Shown piece after piece: positions 12,751 to 21,281 of a stretch of 29,270 nucleotides of DNA. The stretch lies in the IMG/VR virus record IMGVR_UViG_3300043449_002694, positions 1 through 29,270 of that record; one strand, given 5' to 3'. How positions within the stretch are numbered: position 1 is the stretch's first letter; the number at the start of each line of letters is the position of its first letter. A program made the translations under genes and the position numbers. Origin of the DNA: a virus. The notes below the pieces were generated by a model. The model worked only from the letters and a program-made list of their open reading frames with translations, searched no databases and was not told the origin of the DNA.

Positions 12751-13988
12751 CAGTAGGCCACCGCTTCCTGATTCAATTGGCCTTTCGTGGCCGAGTTGAG
12801 CACAAGGAAGTCGGTGGTACCCCATGCGTCGTACCAACGATCCGCGCTCTCAAAGCGGATTGTGGTTCGCCAACCTGACGGATCAATCGCATGATCAATG
12901 CCAGCAACAAACACTTTGTATGTTCGCTGTGCGACACCAACCGGCGTGAACTTCACAACGCAGTAATCGCGCATACTCAAACTGCCCATGGCGTCAATGC
13001 GATCATTGGTGCCGGGGTAGGTCTGCACGAGCACGTCAGCCGGCCATGTCTCCTGCTGTTTGTAAACCGTCAACAACCCGGTTGCGTTACCCAGCGCTTG
13101 TTCATCGATCGCCAATGGCACCGTGTAGGACAACGTGTCTTCAGGAAACGAGGCCGGTATGGACGATGCTCGTTTGACGTTGCCGCTGGTGCCGGTGTAC
13201 TGCACAACATTTCGATAGTCGGTACCAGTCGGCACCAAGGTGAGTGCGCCGCGCAAGTAACGGATTTCGCTGCCAGTTGCGGTATCGGAGAAAGTAAGAA
13301 ACGACGCCGGTGATCGTGTGCGATCCACGAGCGCATAACGATTCTCGAATTGCAGCAATCCGTGGTCGCAATACAGCGCTCCCATTTCTACATCAACGCA
13401 TTCACGCAACAGTTCGAGTGCGTTGCCGACAAGTACGCCGGCCGTGTCTTTATCATTGACAGTTGCGGACGGTTCACTCATCAAGATGGTGCTGCTTTGT
13501 ACAGTGCCGCGAAACCCTGGCGGGATCAGCGCATCATCGAGAATCTTGCCGACACGTGCCGATGTTGTTTCTTGTGGCACGTCGGCGCCGTAAGGCCCGC
13601 CAAGAGCAACTTCTTTGCGTCCCAAGATTGCGAGCAAATCTTCCGCTTCGATGATCGCCACGGCATCGAACGGCGCGTTGCTTTGATCGTGTTGAATTTC
13701 TTGGATGAAGCCGCGGAACAACACGTTGGTTGTTGCGCCGACGCTCTCAACTTTGATTTGCCGCCAGCGATACCAGGCTGTGGCCGCAATGGTGCCGGCA
13801 CGATTGTCAACAACGATTGATGCTCGTGCCGGTTCGTATTGATCGAACGATGCTGACCGCCCGCTGTTGATTGAAATTGACCGGACCTTTGAAGTGATTT
13901 CGGTCCATGTCAGAGCGCCGCCGCTGCCGTCAGCGAGCGGCGCCGTTGAGGGCATCCAGTACACCTTGACGTTGTCGTTGATCGGCAT
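12750..13988 (-). CDS. minor tail / tail-tip hub protein
   Basis: A 412-residue protein directly after the tape measure (TAATG overlap). It begins with NVKVYWMPSTAPLADGSGG and then WTEITSKVRSISINSGRSAS. The region FDQYEPARASIVVDNRAGT followed by WRQIKVESVG and LFRGFIQEIQHDQ resembles the N-terminal beta domain of distal-tail and baseplate hub proteins. The end, GWRTTIRFESADRWYDA, fits a C-terminal beta domain. Position after the tape measure supports a tail-tip role. Whether it is Dit, Tal or a fused form cannot be settled by eye. Confidence 0.8.
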   Translation of the reverse strand: MPINDNVKVYWMPSTAPLADGSGGALTWTEITSKVRSISINSGRSASFDQYEPARASIVVDNRAGTIAATAWYRWRQIKVESVGATTNVLFRGFIQEIQHDQSNAPFDAVAIIEAEDLLAILGRKEVALGGPYGADVPQETTSARVGKILDDALIPPGFRGTVQSSTILMSEPSATVNDKDTAGVLVGNALELLRECVDVEMGALYCDHGLLQFENRYALVDRTRSPASFLTFSDTATGSEIRYLRGALTLVPTGTDYRNVVQYTGTSGNVKRASSIPASFPEDTLSYTVPLAIDEQALGNATGLLTVYKQQETWPADVLVQTYPGTNDRIDAMGSLSMRDYCVVKFTPVGVAQRTYKVFVAGIDHAIDPSGWRTTIRFESADRWYDAWGTTDFLVLNSATKGQLNQEAVAY

Positions 13989-16447
13989 TACGACGCGGGC
14001 CTGATACGGATTGGGAGACCGCCAACACGGCCGGCGTGTTTCACCACCGCTTGCGCAATGACTTTGCTGTCCAGTTCCACAACGATCGGCACTGTCGTTG
14101 TCGCAGTTGCTGAACCATCGACAAGCGCTGGCCGCCTCGCCGGCATGGCTGTATCAAACGCGCCGTTGGGAATGATTGTGCCTGCACTGTCAGGAACAAA
14201 CAGTTCCGGTCCTTGCTCACCAACAACATACGGCGTGCGACCCTTCACGGGCCCGCCGCTCGCTCTGCCGATCACCGGCAAAGCGTTCGGGTTGGTGATC
14301 GTAACGATGCTGCTCACATACCGGTATCCCTCACCGGCCGCTGCTGCATCATCAAACGCCTTCTTGATTTCTCGCAGCCGTTGCGCGTAACGCAACAACG
14401 ACGGGTTCGTTGCGTCCGCAGCGGCAGCAGCCTCGCGCCGTGCTTGTGCGGCATCCCGTTCTGCAAGCGCAATTTCCTTGTTGAGGTCGTTCTGTCGTTT
14501 GAGCGCCTGGTTGTACCTCCGCTGCGCCGCTCGAGCCTGTTCCGAATTGCGACCGTAAACGGCAACGGCATCGGCCAGGCCGCGTTTGGCGTTGCTCAAA
14601 TCGCGAGCAATTTCTGCGGAGTCTTTAGCGGCGCCGGCCTCTGCCTTCAACGCTTTGGTCGCATCGCCAATCCGTTCGGTCGTTTCACCAACCGACTGTT
14701 CAAGGTCCGAGAAGAAGAAGATTTGGTTGGCAATCGTGTCGTTGAACAACCGACGTGCGACTTCACGGAAGTTGCCGCCCGTTCTTGTCCATTCTGCGAT
14801 AACAGCAGTCTGCACTTCTTCGGATTGCCCACCCCAATAAATGGTTGCTTCGCCCGATTCGATAAGTGCCGCTCGAAGTTCGCGTTGTGCTGCAACGCTG
14901 CCTTGCACTGCATCAACGTAAACCTCGAACGGGGCCCGACCCGACGACAACGAACCGGAAAGTTTGCCAAGGTTGTCCAACAAATCGCCGGTCGCCAACT
15001 GATTGCGAACAACTTCCTCCGTGTTGACACCAAACTCGTTGCTGTCAGCACGCAAAGCATCAGTGAACGCCAACGTCTTCTGCCGTGCTTCTTCTTTCTC
15101 CTTTGCCCACTGGCCGATTGCGAACCCTCCAGCCACGAGCGCACCAGCAAGAATGGCGGTGCCGGCTCGTGCAGCGCCGCTCATCGACGTAAAGGTGCCG
15201 ATGCCTTCCTTGCCGGCCGACACCAATTTGGTGATACCGCCAACGGCCAATAGCGACGCACCACCGATGCCGGTGATTGCAAGCACTGTTTCTTGCAATG
15301 CTGGCGGCGCCGCTGCGAAGCCGTTGACCACGCCGGTTGCGGCCTGCGTGAGGCTGCGCAACGCGCCCGTTGCTTTGGAACCGCCTTGAATCAAAGCGGT
15401 TTCCAAAGAACCTTTCAACGCTTCAAGATCACCGCTGAGGTTGTCCAAATACTTGCTTGCTACACGGCTGGCAGCACCTTGATCGGAAACGGCTTTCGTG
15501 TACTCGCGGGCCCCTTCTGCACCACGTGCATACAAGATTCCGGCGGCACGTACTGCATCGGAACCAAAGATGACCGCAAGCGACGCGTTGCGTTGCTCTG
15601 GCGTCATCTTCACCAACGCAGTTCGCAACTTGCCGGCCAGGCTTTCCAACCCGACAAAGTTGCCTTTGGCGTCGTACGCAGACAGACCCAGCCGCTCCAT
15701 TTCTTTCTTCGCTTTGTCGGCAGGGTTGGACAGTCTTTGCAGCATCACCTTCAACGAGGTGCCGGCGTCGCTGCCAACGAGCGCGTTGTCGGCAAACATT
15801 GCAAGCGTCGCAACGGTTTCCTCGAGAGACAAGCCGGTTTGCTTCGCAACCAGTGCGCCTTGGCTCATCGCTTCCGCGAGGCTTTGCACGTCGGCGGCGC
15901 TCTTGTTTGCGCCGGCTGCGAGTACATCAGCGACGCGCGTTACGTCTTTGCCTTCAAGCCCGAAGACATTCATGGTCTGCGCGGCAATGTTTGCCGCGGT
16001 CGCCAAATCGAGTTCGCCGGCGGCCGCCAACGCGAGTGCGCCACGAAGGCCACCACCCAGGATGTCGGCGGTGCTGATGCCCGCTTTCGCCAACTCAGTT
16101 TGGGCCTGCGCCGCTTGCGACGCCGAGAATTTGGTTTCAAATCCTGCTTTGAGTGCCGCTTCAGAAAGTTTGTCTAGTTCTTGACCGGTCGCGCCCGATA
16201 CGGCACCGACCTTTGACATTTCTGCTTCGAATTTGCCGGCGACCATCACAACACCGGCGAACCCTGCAACGAGTGCACCGCCAGCGACAACCGCTGTTGT
16301 GCTCATCTTGTCCATCGCCGCTTGCTGGCGGCGTGCAGCGGCGGCTGCTCGCTTTGCTGTTCGGTCTGCCGTTGCGCCAACCTCGTTGAGCGCCTTGATC
16401 GCTTTGCTGTTGTCGCCGGTAATGGCAAGTTTGACCGGTTTGCTCAT
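13988..16447 (-). CDS. tape measure protein (TP901 type)
   Basis: An 819-residue protein that sets tail length and occupies the tail tube. The N-terminus KPVKLAITGDNSKAIKALNE and the helical stretch after it are typical. The conserved TP901 core is seen in KFEAEMSKVGAVSGATGQEL and onward to NALVGSDAGTSLKVMLQRLS (about residues 70-240). Hydrophobic segments (ALVAGFAGVVMVAG, GIGGASLLAVGGITKLV) may enter the host membrane. A coiled coil (AGAAKDSAEIARDLSNAKRG onward) lies near the C-terminus. From length, the tail is probably about 120 nm, using the usual 0.15 nm per residue. The start overlaps the gp10-like stop (ATGA). Confidence 0.94.
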   Translation of the reverse strand: MSKPVKLAITGDNSKAIKALNEVGATADRTAKRAAAAARRQQAAMDKMSTTAVVAGGALVAGFAGVVMVAGKFEAEMSKVGAVSGATGQELDKLSEAALKAGFETKFSASQAAQAQTELAKAGISTADILGGGLRGALALAAAGELDLATAANIAAQTMNVFGLEGKDVTRVADVLAAGANKSAADVQSLAEAMSQGALVAKQTGLSLEETVATLAMFADNALVGSDAGTSLKVMLQRLSNPADKAKKEMERLGLSAYDAKGNFVGLESLAGKLRTALVKMTPEQRNASLAVIFGSDAVRAAGILYARGAEGAREYTKAVSDQGAASRVASKYLDNLSGDLEALKGSLETALIQGGSKATGALRSLTQAATGVVNGFAAAPPALQETVLAITGIGGASLLAVGGITKLVSAGKEGIGTFTSMSGAARAGTAILAGALVAGGFAIGQWAKEKEEARQKTLAFTDALRADSNEFGVNTEEVVRNQLATGDLLDNLGKLSGSLSSGRAPFEVYVDAVQGSVAAQRELRAALIESGEATIYWGGQSEEVQTAVIAEWTRTGGNFREVARRLFNDTIANQIFFFSDLEQSVGETTERIGDATKALKAEAGAAKDSAEIARDLSNAKRGLADAVAVYGRNSEQARAAQRRYNQALKRQNDLNKEIALAERDAAQARREAAAAADATNPSLLRYAQRLREIKKAFDDAAAAGEGYRYVSSIVTITNPNALPVIGRASGGPVKGRTPYVVGEQGPELFVPDSAGTIIPNGAFDTAMPARRPALVDGSATATTTVPIVVELDSKVIAQAVVKHAGRVGGLPIRIRPAS

Positions 16448-16935
16448 TCGAACACGCTCTTTGTTCGCACGGCCCGTTCGGTGATTTCTGCGAGGAACTC
16501 CATCATGCGTGGCTCGACTCGTTCATAGGCAGGTTGCAAGAACGGACGCGTTGACATTTCGTACCAGTTCTCAATATCGCCAAAGAACGGCCAACGAATC
16601 TTGTTCGGATTGTCTTTGGACCCTCGTTCGAACAAGCCGCCGTGTGGTGCGTCATTTCCGCCGGCAAGCACTTTCACTTTGAGGCCCCGCCGTTGCACCT
16701 TGATTGTTCGCGGGATTCTTGATGCCGACTTTGTGCGCACTGGCGCAATGGACTTTGCCTGCTGTGCAATGTCTTTGCCGAATGCATCCATTGCGTTGAC
16801 AAGTTCCGCCGCGAGGTCGGCAGCCGCTGCGTCGCAGTCGGCCACAACGCGTTGGAAGTCGGACGCGTTGATGACGAACAGGCTTTGGTCGTCAGCGCGA
16901 ACGCGTGACGAATAACTGCGGACTTGTTGTGTCAT
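16444..16935 (-). CDS. HK97 gp10-like tail completion protein
   Basis: A 163-residue protein. Key stretches are MDAFGKDIAQQAKSIAPVRT (about residues 45-64), then IKVQRRGLKVKVLAGGNDAP and the C-terminal RPFLQPAYERVEPRMMEFLA. This is the HK97 gp10 pattern: a helix, 'APV(R/K)TG', a beta sheet, then RPFLxPA. The family normally completes the head-tail joint. Its place after the chaperone and before the tape measure is unusual, since gp10-like genes usually precede the major tail gene. The frame is open upstream to 17526 through the chaperone gene; the ATG at 16935 with an upstream GGAGGA is preferred. Confidence 0.78.
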   Translation of the reverse strand: MTQQVRSYSSRVRADDQSLFVINASDFQRVVADCDAAAADLAAELVNAMDAFGKDIAQQAKSIAPVRTKSASRIPRTIKVQRRGLKVKVLAGGNDAPHGGLFERGSKDNPNKIRWPFFGDIENWYEMSTRPFLQPAYERVEPRMMEFLAEITERAVRTKSVFE

Positions 16936-16966
16936 CGTGGCAACGAGTCCTCCGCGTAGAACAGCG

Positions 16967-17359
16967 TCAGGAGGTCTCCGACGCTTTGTTGTCGTGTGAC
17001 TGTTGGTGTCCATCCGAATCGCCGGGCACACCAAATGATGAGCCATTCTCCGGTGTGACCGGCTCGAGAGGGAAACCATTCTCCATCGGTTGGTCTTCAA
17101 TGTCTGGCGTTTGTTCAAGCCGGTCGAGTAGCGCGAGCGTGTCGGCCAGCGTGGCTGGTTCGTCACCCGTTTCGACGTTGGCAACTTTGCATGCTTCGCT
17201 GTACAGCCGCCATAGCCGTGCAGTTGATGCACCAGGGAATCGATACACGGTGAACCATGATGCGTCCGGTTCCGCTGCTGCGATTTCGTCAAACACGGAC
17301 GGCGGCAAGCGATCGAGGTTGATCTCCTTGCCGCCGTCCAGAACAAACTTCCAGGCCAT
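16967..17359 (-). CDS. tail assembly chaperone-like protein (130 aa)
   Basis: Placed between major tail and tape measure, where chaperones such as lambda gpG lie. It begins AWKFVLDGGKEINLDRLPPS with a helical middle (ARLWRLYSEACKVANVE, then LADTLALLDRLEQTP). The last 35 residues are polar and probably disordered. The ATG has AAGGAGAATCG just upstream, in a leftward copy of the left-arm leader. A small hairpin (16964-16984) covers the stop. No classic slippery heptamer is seen. Confidence 0.72.
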   Translation of the reverse strand: MAWKFVLDGGKEINLDRLPPSVFDEIAAAEPDASWFTVYRFPGASTARLWRLYSEACKVANVETGDEPATLADTLALLDRLEQTPDIEDQPMENGFPLEPVTPENGSSFGVPGDSDGHQQSHDNKASETS

Positions 17360-17386
17360 CGATTCTCCTTGGTTGGTTGGTGATCA
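17360..17386 (-). promoter_or_regulatory. repeated start-associated leader, leftward copy
   Basis: Reading leftward, TGATCACCAACCAACC then AAGGAGAATCG leads to the chaperone ATG. The TGA is the stop of the major tail gene, just as in the left-arm copies, but the repeat is on the opposite strand and in the late operon. Confidence 0.7.
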
Positions 17387-17791
17387 GACCCAACTAGCGA
17401 TGCTGCCGGCTTCCCAGTTGGCGGAGATGGTGCCAACTCCGTCAACGCCGGTCTCGAACGACAGGTCAAAGAACGCCGTGGTGAAGAAGTACTTGGTGGC
17501 GTTGTTGAGCCGGTCGAAGTAGACATACATCTTCCGTGCGACGCTCGATCCGATCAGGTTGGTAATCGTTGTGTCGTCAGCGTCCCAGAACCCTGCGAAT
17601 GAGCCGGAGGCCCCAGGCACGCCGGCAACGCTGATCTTGTTGGTGTCACCGAACGCGGTGGCGTCGTATCGATCCGTGGACTGATCGATCGTCCACCGGT
17701 TCTTCATACTGACGGGCGAAGCCGAACCAGTTCCTGCGGTGGTCATGTCAATGTAAATGGCGGCGTTACGGCCGGCACGTGCGGTGGGCAT
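17384..17791 (-). CDS. major tail protein
   Basis: A 135-residue tube protein. The N-terminus RAGRNAAIYIDMTTAGTG is followed by SMKNRWTIDQSTDRYDATAF, a pattern of siphophage tube subunits. A beta-rich core (GSFAGFWDADDTTITNLIGS, then KMYVYFDRLNNATKYFFTTA) and a C-terminus with GVGTISANWEAGSIASW follow. ATG at 17791 has AAAGGAACAGCA upstream. It sits between the glycosyltransferases and the chaperone, in the expected order. Confidence 0.85.
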   Translation of the reverse strand: MPTARAGRNAAIYIDMTTAGTGSASPVSMKNRWTIDQSTDRYDATAFGDTNKISVAGVPGASGSFAGFWDADDTTITNLIGSSVARKMYVYFDRLNNATKYFFTTAFFDLSFETGVDGVGTISANWEAGSIASWV

Positions 17792-17814
17792 TGCTGTTCC
17801 TTTCGGAATGGTTG

Positions 17815-18843
17815 TTACGGGAGCAACGCGAGGATGCGCCGCGCATGGTTGTTGAATGTTCGGTCGGCAATCGCTGCTCGTGCTTTGTTTGCCGCTTCGG
17901 TTCGTTGGTCATCGTTGTTGATTGCCCAACGGATTATTGATTCCAGTTCCTTGGGTTCGTTGATGATTGGCAACATCGGGAACAACAAGTCGGATTCGCC
18001 GCGCGATTCTCGAGCGAAGAAGGTGCCAGTTGCTGCCAACTCAACTTCTCGAGGGCCCATAGCCCAACCTTCGGCAAGGTGCGGTTTGTTCGCCTCGATC
18101 GTTCCATAACCGCGACCTGCCCTGTAAAGATTTGCTGACACCCGGCTGCGTTGATATATGCGGCTCGCTTGTTCATTGTCCAAACATTCTTCCACGTGAT
18201 GAACAAGAAATGAGCGGAGCCGCGATTCAATATCGAGGTGGGCCCAGTGCCCGCCAAGCGCTACGGACAGTCCGTCCCAATTGACCTGTTCGAAGAATTC
18301 GACGCGTGAAGGATAACCGGTACCCACAAAGGCGAAATCCCACAACGTCGGCGCTTCATTGTCGGGCCGGTGCCGCTCTGGCCTGTAACTATGCGGCACG
18401 TAGAAGGTGCGCAATCCTCGTTGCCGGTACTTGTCGAGGTTGATTGGATCGTTGACCACAACCAAGTCAGGCATCGCCGCTTCAGCAACAGCAAGTTGTT
18501 TGTCGTCTTCGTACGGAGACTCCGTATAAAGAGCAACGATTTGATGCGGCCGGTGTTTCCACAAATCCCACGTGAACTGATTGATGAAGAACCCCGAAAT
18601 GACAATCACAACATCGGGCATGAATTCGTAACACTTAGCCTCCAAATGTTTGTTGACCATTTGGATTGCTTGTTCGGTGTCGTAATGCCGTCCGTCAATT
18701 TCCACGTTGGTGTAGAACGCCAGCCGGTCGTTCAACTCGAAACCACGCACCTCGTGGCCCAATGCGGCAAAGGCTTCCGCATAGCCGGAATACACATCGG
18801 CAACCGAGAATTCAGGGCCGGGGTGCACCAACAAGATTCTCAT
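17815..18843 (-). CDS. CgeB-like glycosyltransferase (GT-B fold)
   Basis: A 342-residue protein with a Rossmann-like start, MRILLVHPGPEFSVADVYSG, then EAFAALGHEVRGFELND. The pattern continues with PDVVIVISGFFINQFTWDLW and PDLVVVNDPINLDKYRQRGL. The C-terminal part, EGWAMGPREVELAATGTFFA followed by RESRGESDLLFP, matches the donor-binding region of CgeB-type glycosyltransferases. It should transfer a sugar from a nucleotide-sugar; acceptor unknown. The ATG overlaps the preceding GT2 stop (ATGA), so the two are coupled. An in-frame extension to 18900 lies inside that gene and is rejected. It lies directly before the major tail gene. Confidence 0.88.
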   Translation of the reverse strand: MRILLVHPGPEFSVADVYSGYAEAFAALGHEVRGFELNDRLAFYTNVEIDGRHYDTEQAIQMVNKHLEAKCYEFMPDVVIVISGFFINQFTWDLWKHRPHQIVALYTESPYEDDKQLAVAEAAMPDLVVVNDPINLDKYRQRGLRTFYVPHSYRPERHRPDNEAPTLWDFAFVGTGYPSRVEFFEQVNWDGLSVALGGHWAHLDIESRLRSFLVHHVEECLDNEQASRIYQRSRVSANLYRAGRGYGTIEANKPHLAEGWAMGPREVELAATGTFFARESRGESDLLFPMLPIINEPKELESIIRWAINNDDQRTEAANKARAAIADRTFNNHARRILALLP

Positions 18844-19391
18844 ACTGAACGATGCTGCCAATCGCCCATGCGATATGTCCACGTTGCAATCGGTATGCAC
18901 AAGAACCTAGCGCCGCTCTCGAGAGCACGCAGCCAGAAATCCCAATCCTCATGCCGTGTGGTGTCTAGATGGTCGTCGTGTTTGTAGCCGCCAAGTTCGT
19001 GGAACAAGGTGGTACGGATTGCTGCACACGACGGAATGAAGTTGTCGGTCTGCAACCGAGTTGCATCGAATGGGACAGCAAAGCGATTGCGTGCCATTCG
19101 ACCCTCGACTGCGCACCACGTGTACACGATGTCCGCCGTGTTGTTCTTCAAGAACGGTTTGATTACTTCGAAATGATCCGCTTCGAGCAGGTCGTCATCG
19201 TCCAATCGGAACAACCATTCCGTTTGCACACGTTGTGCCAGACCGTTCAAGACTTTCGCCGGGCCTTGCCGGTCGTGATCAAACCCAACGTGCCAGCCAG
19301 CCGGCGCAAGCGTTTGTGCCGCTATCGATTGCGCACAATCGGCAAACAGCGCTCGTCGTTCCGGCAACGTAGCCGTAATCACTTCAATCAT
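18840..19391 (-). CDS. GT2-type glycosyltransferase (GT-A fold)
   Basis: A 183-residue short family-2 transferase. It opens with IEVITATLPERRALFADCAQ and continues to the metal-binding EWLFRLDDDDLLEADHF (DDDD at about 64-67). The acceptor-side motif THEDWDFWLRALE-like region occurs as RHEDWDFWLRALESG (about residues 146-160), with ED as likely catalytic pair. It is shorter than most GT2 enzymes, ending soon after this motif. The ATG at 19391 overlaps the tail terminator stop (ATGA); a TTG at 19400 is the alternative. It is coupled to the CgeB-like gene, which suggests successive sugar additions. Confidence 0.9.
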   Translation of the reverse strand: MIEVITATLPERRALFADCAQSIAAQTLAPAGWHVGFDHDRQGPAKVLNGLAQRVQTEWLFRLDDDDLLEADHFEVIKPFLKNNTADIVYTWCAVEGRMARNRFAVPFDATRLQTDNFIPSCAAIRTTLFHELGGYKHDDHLDTTRHEDWDFWLRALESGARFLCIPIATWTYRMGDWQHRSV

Positions 19392-19786
19392 TGGGCCCAA
19401 ACATCAACGGACAACTCCGCTGAGTAGTACCGCGTCGTGTCACCCATGACTCCATAGGACCGCATTTCAACAACTTGTGCGTACTGGCACTGTCCGCCCA
19501 AGGTCGGATCGTCCTCGATTGCCTTTGCAATTGACTGGTTGCCTTCGTCCGCTACGTACTCGTCAAGCAGCCGCTGGCCGCCTTCTGCGTTGATCGACGC
19601 TGCCAGAACATGAATCGTGACGCGCACGTTGGCGGCGCCGTCGAAAGTTTGGCCGTACCGTATTGATTCGGGCACGAGGATTGCGCATGGAACTTGTGGC
19701 GACTCAGGCACCGTGGGATAAATGCGCAGGTTGGGGATTGCATGCAGCGCATTAGCCAACCCGGTGCGCACCTCTTGAAGATTCAT
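19388..19786 (-). CDS. tail terminator / head-tail completion-like protein (132 aa)
   Basis: Starts with an ATGA overlap on the connector stop. The N-terminal helix (LQEVRTGLANALHAIPNLRI) and the later strands (RVTIHVLAASINAEGGQRLL, then the end SAELSVDVWAQ) fit tail-terminator-type proteins that cap the tail tube and meet the head connector. The gene stands between the connector and the glycosyltransferase pair. The assignment rests on position and fold-like pattern. Confidence 0.68.
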   Translation of the reverse strand: MNLQEVRTGLANALHAIPNLRIYPTVPESPQVPCAILVPESIRYGQTFDGAANVRVTIHVLAASINAEGGQRLLDEYVADEGNQSIAKAIEDDPTLGGQCQYAQVVEMRSYGVMGDTTRYYSAELSVDVWAQ

Positions 19787-20400
19787 GCGACAAAGAACCT
19801 TGTGGATGCAACGTATGGCCTCAACATTTGCATGACGGCCGGGTCTTCACGAATGCGTGCCGGTCCCCATCCGTCCAGGCCTACATAGCCGCCGGTCAGA
19901 CTTTCGGGACGCTTGAACAAATCTTTGGCAATCAACAGCGTTGCCATTTGAATTGCGTCGGGCACGGATGCCCATCCCCATTTCGCGGTGACTTTGATGG
20001 TGCCACGCAACCCGTCTGGCGGCCACGTCTTGTTGCCGACGGCTGCCAGTTCGACATACGGCCATGGCAATCCGTCCATGATTCCGTTGATCGGGCCCGC
20101 TACAAAGTCGGTGGTGATTGTCCAACTTTCTTCCCATGTTCCATCATCGCCGGGGTCGGCCGCCACAACGAGGCCGGTCGTAGTCCAGAAGTCGTCAATA
20201 CGAACAACGGCCGCTGTGTCCCGGTTGTAATAACGATCCGTTGCCGCGGTGTCTTTGTAGAACCGACGCCCGCAATGCGCATCGACTTGCCGCGAGGCTG
20301 TCTCAATCGATCGTTCAATGGTTGCCTGTTGAACGGTGCTTGTGTCGCCAATGGCATCACGAAATGTTCGCTCGCTGATGTAACCATTAGTGATTGCCAC
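19783..20400 (-). CDS. head-tail connector (HK97 gp6-like) protein
   Basis: A 205-residue protein. The N-terminal helices (AIGDTSTVQQATIERSIETA, then SRQVDAHCGRRFY) and the later segment IKVTAKWGWASVPDAIQMAT followed by LLIAKDLFKR are typical of gp6-like connectors, which form a ring below the portal. A GTG at 20400 is used, with AAAGGAGAGCATT just upstream. The 113 bases before it (20401-20513) hold no gene; they contain a short CCCGC/GCGGG hairpin (20446-20458) and a direct repeat TTGATC. Confidence 0.87.
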   Translation of the reverse strand: MAITNGYISERTFRDAIGDTSTVQQATIERSIETASRQVDAHCGRRFYKDTAATDRYYNRDTAAVVRIDDFWTTTGLVVAADPGDDGTWEESWTITTDFVAGPINGIMDGLPWPYVELAAVGNKTWPPDGLRGTIKVTAKWGWASVPDAIQMATLLIAKDLFKRPESLTGGYVGLDGWGPARIREDPAVMQMLRPYVASTRFFVA

Positions 20401-20513
20401 AATGCTCTCCTTTCAACTTGAACATGATGAGCCCCTCCCACCATCCCCGCCATGCGGGATCAAGCGATCAATGATGCGCTAATCCGCAAAGCATGGCTCA
20501 CCAGTTCATGCGC

Positions 20514-21281
20514 TTATGCGTCGATTTCGCCTCGCACTCGAGCAAGTTCCTGTTGTGCATCCCAAGTTTCCTCAGTCAGGAAGATGCCGCCTTTGTCGTG
20601 TGATGTCTTGACCGCCGTGTTGACGTAGGCGGGACAATCAATGCCGGCAACACGAACGAAGAAGGAGAAATCTTCTCCGAATGGATCGTTTCGTTTCGGG
20701 TGAGTGACCTGGCTGAACCAATGCGGCCCGTACTGCTCTCGAATCTTCTCCAACACGCGTCGGTGAACAACAAAGAAAGCGGCACCACTGGCCGCAACTT
20801 TGACCATTGCGTTGCGCGGATAGTCAGTAATGACTTGGAAGCCGGCTTCGTCATCATTCTCGACCCATCGATAAATCGTTGGGCAGTGCCGATAGATTTC
20901 CGCTTGAGTTTCCCAGTCGGTCTCGCCGCCTTTCTTCAACGCAAAGGCAAGACCTCCAACAATGGGCCGCTCGTTCGCATCAGCGGAAAGAAGCAGGCTT
21001 GCTACTGCATCATGAGCGAAACCCATATCGGCGTCGCAGAACGCCAACCATTCGCTGTTGTCCTCGAGAAAGTTTGCAACAACGTCGTTGCGGCCTCGAA
21101 CTATTTGGCCTGATCCAACACGTTGCGCGAGCACCTTCGGTGCCCGCCCTGTTCGCCCAATTTCGTACGCCATCATCCGCGCAAATGAGAATGCGAACGA
21201 GGCGCTCACTACACCGGGGTGGATGTAGGCAAAGGTGATCGACGGGTGCCGAAGCCTTGCCGGCTTGGTCCGTTTGCTCAC
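20514..21281 (-). CDS. GT-A type glycosyltransferase
   Basis: A 255-residue protein with a GTG start overlapping the preceding stop (GTGA). After PSITFAYIHPGVVSASFAFS comes GSGQIVRGRNDVVANFLED and the metal-binding DxD in WLAFCDADMGF (DAD at about 83-85), which identifies a GT-A nucleotide-sugar fold. A later acceptor-side region contains GAAFFVVHRRVLEKI and DPFGEDFSFFVRVAG, with ED as the probable base. This enzyme is close in type to transferases placed among structural genes of some actinobacteriophages. Sugar and acceptor are unknown; a virion protein is a reasonable acceptor because the gene lies next to capsid and connector genes. Confidence 0.9.
   Translation of the reverse strand: MSKRTKPARLRHPSITFAYIHPGVVSASFAFSFARMMAYEIGRTGRAPKVLAQRVGSGQIVRGRNDVVANFLEDNSEWLAFCDADMGFAHDAVASLLLSADANERPIVGGLAFALKKGGETDWETQAEIYRHCPTIYRWVENDDEAGFQVITDYPRNAMVKVAASGAAFFVVHRRVLEKIREQYGPHWFSQVTHPKRNDPFGEDFSFFVRVAGIDCPAYVNTAVKTSHDKGGIFLTEETWDAQQELARVRGEIDA

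Noticed and set aside
16936-17526. N-terminal extension of the gp10-like gene
   Set aside because: The extension is Ser/Thr/Arg-rich, lies over the major tail and chaperone genes, and has no ribosome binding site. The ATG at 16935 has GGAGGA upstream.
20401-20513. Possible small gene or promoter in the 113-base gap before the connector
   Set aside because: Only very short frames occur and no -10/-35 pair is convincing. A weak CCCGC/GCGGG hairpin and a TTGATC direct repeat are all that can be seen.
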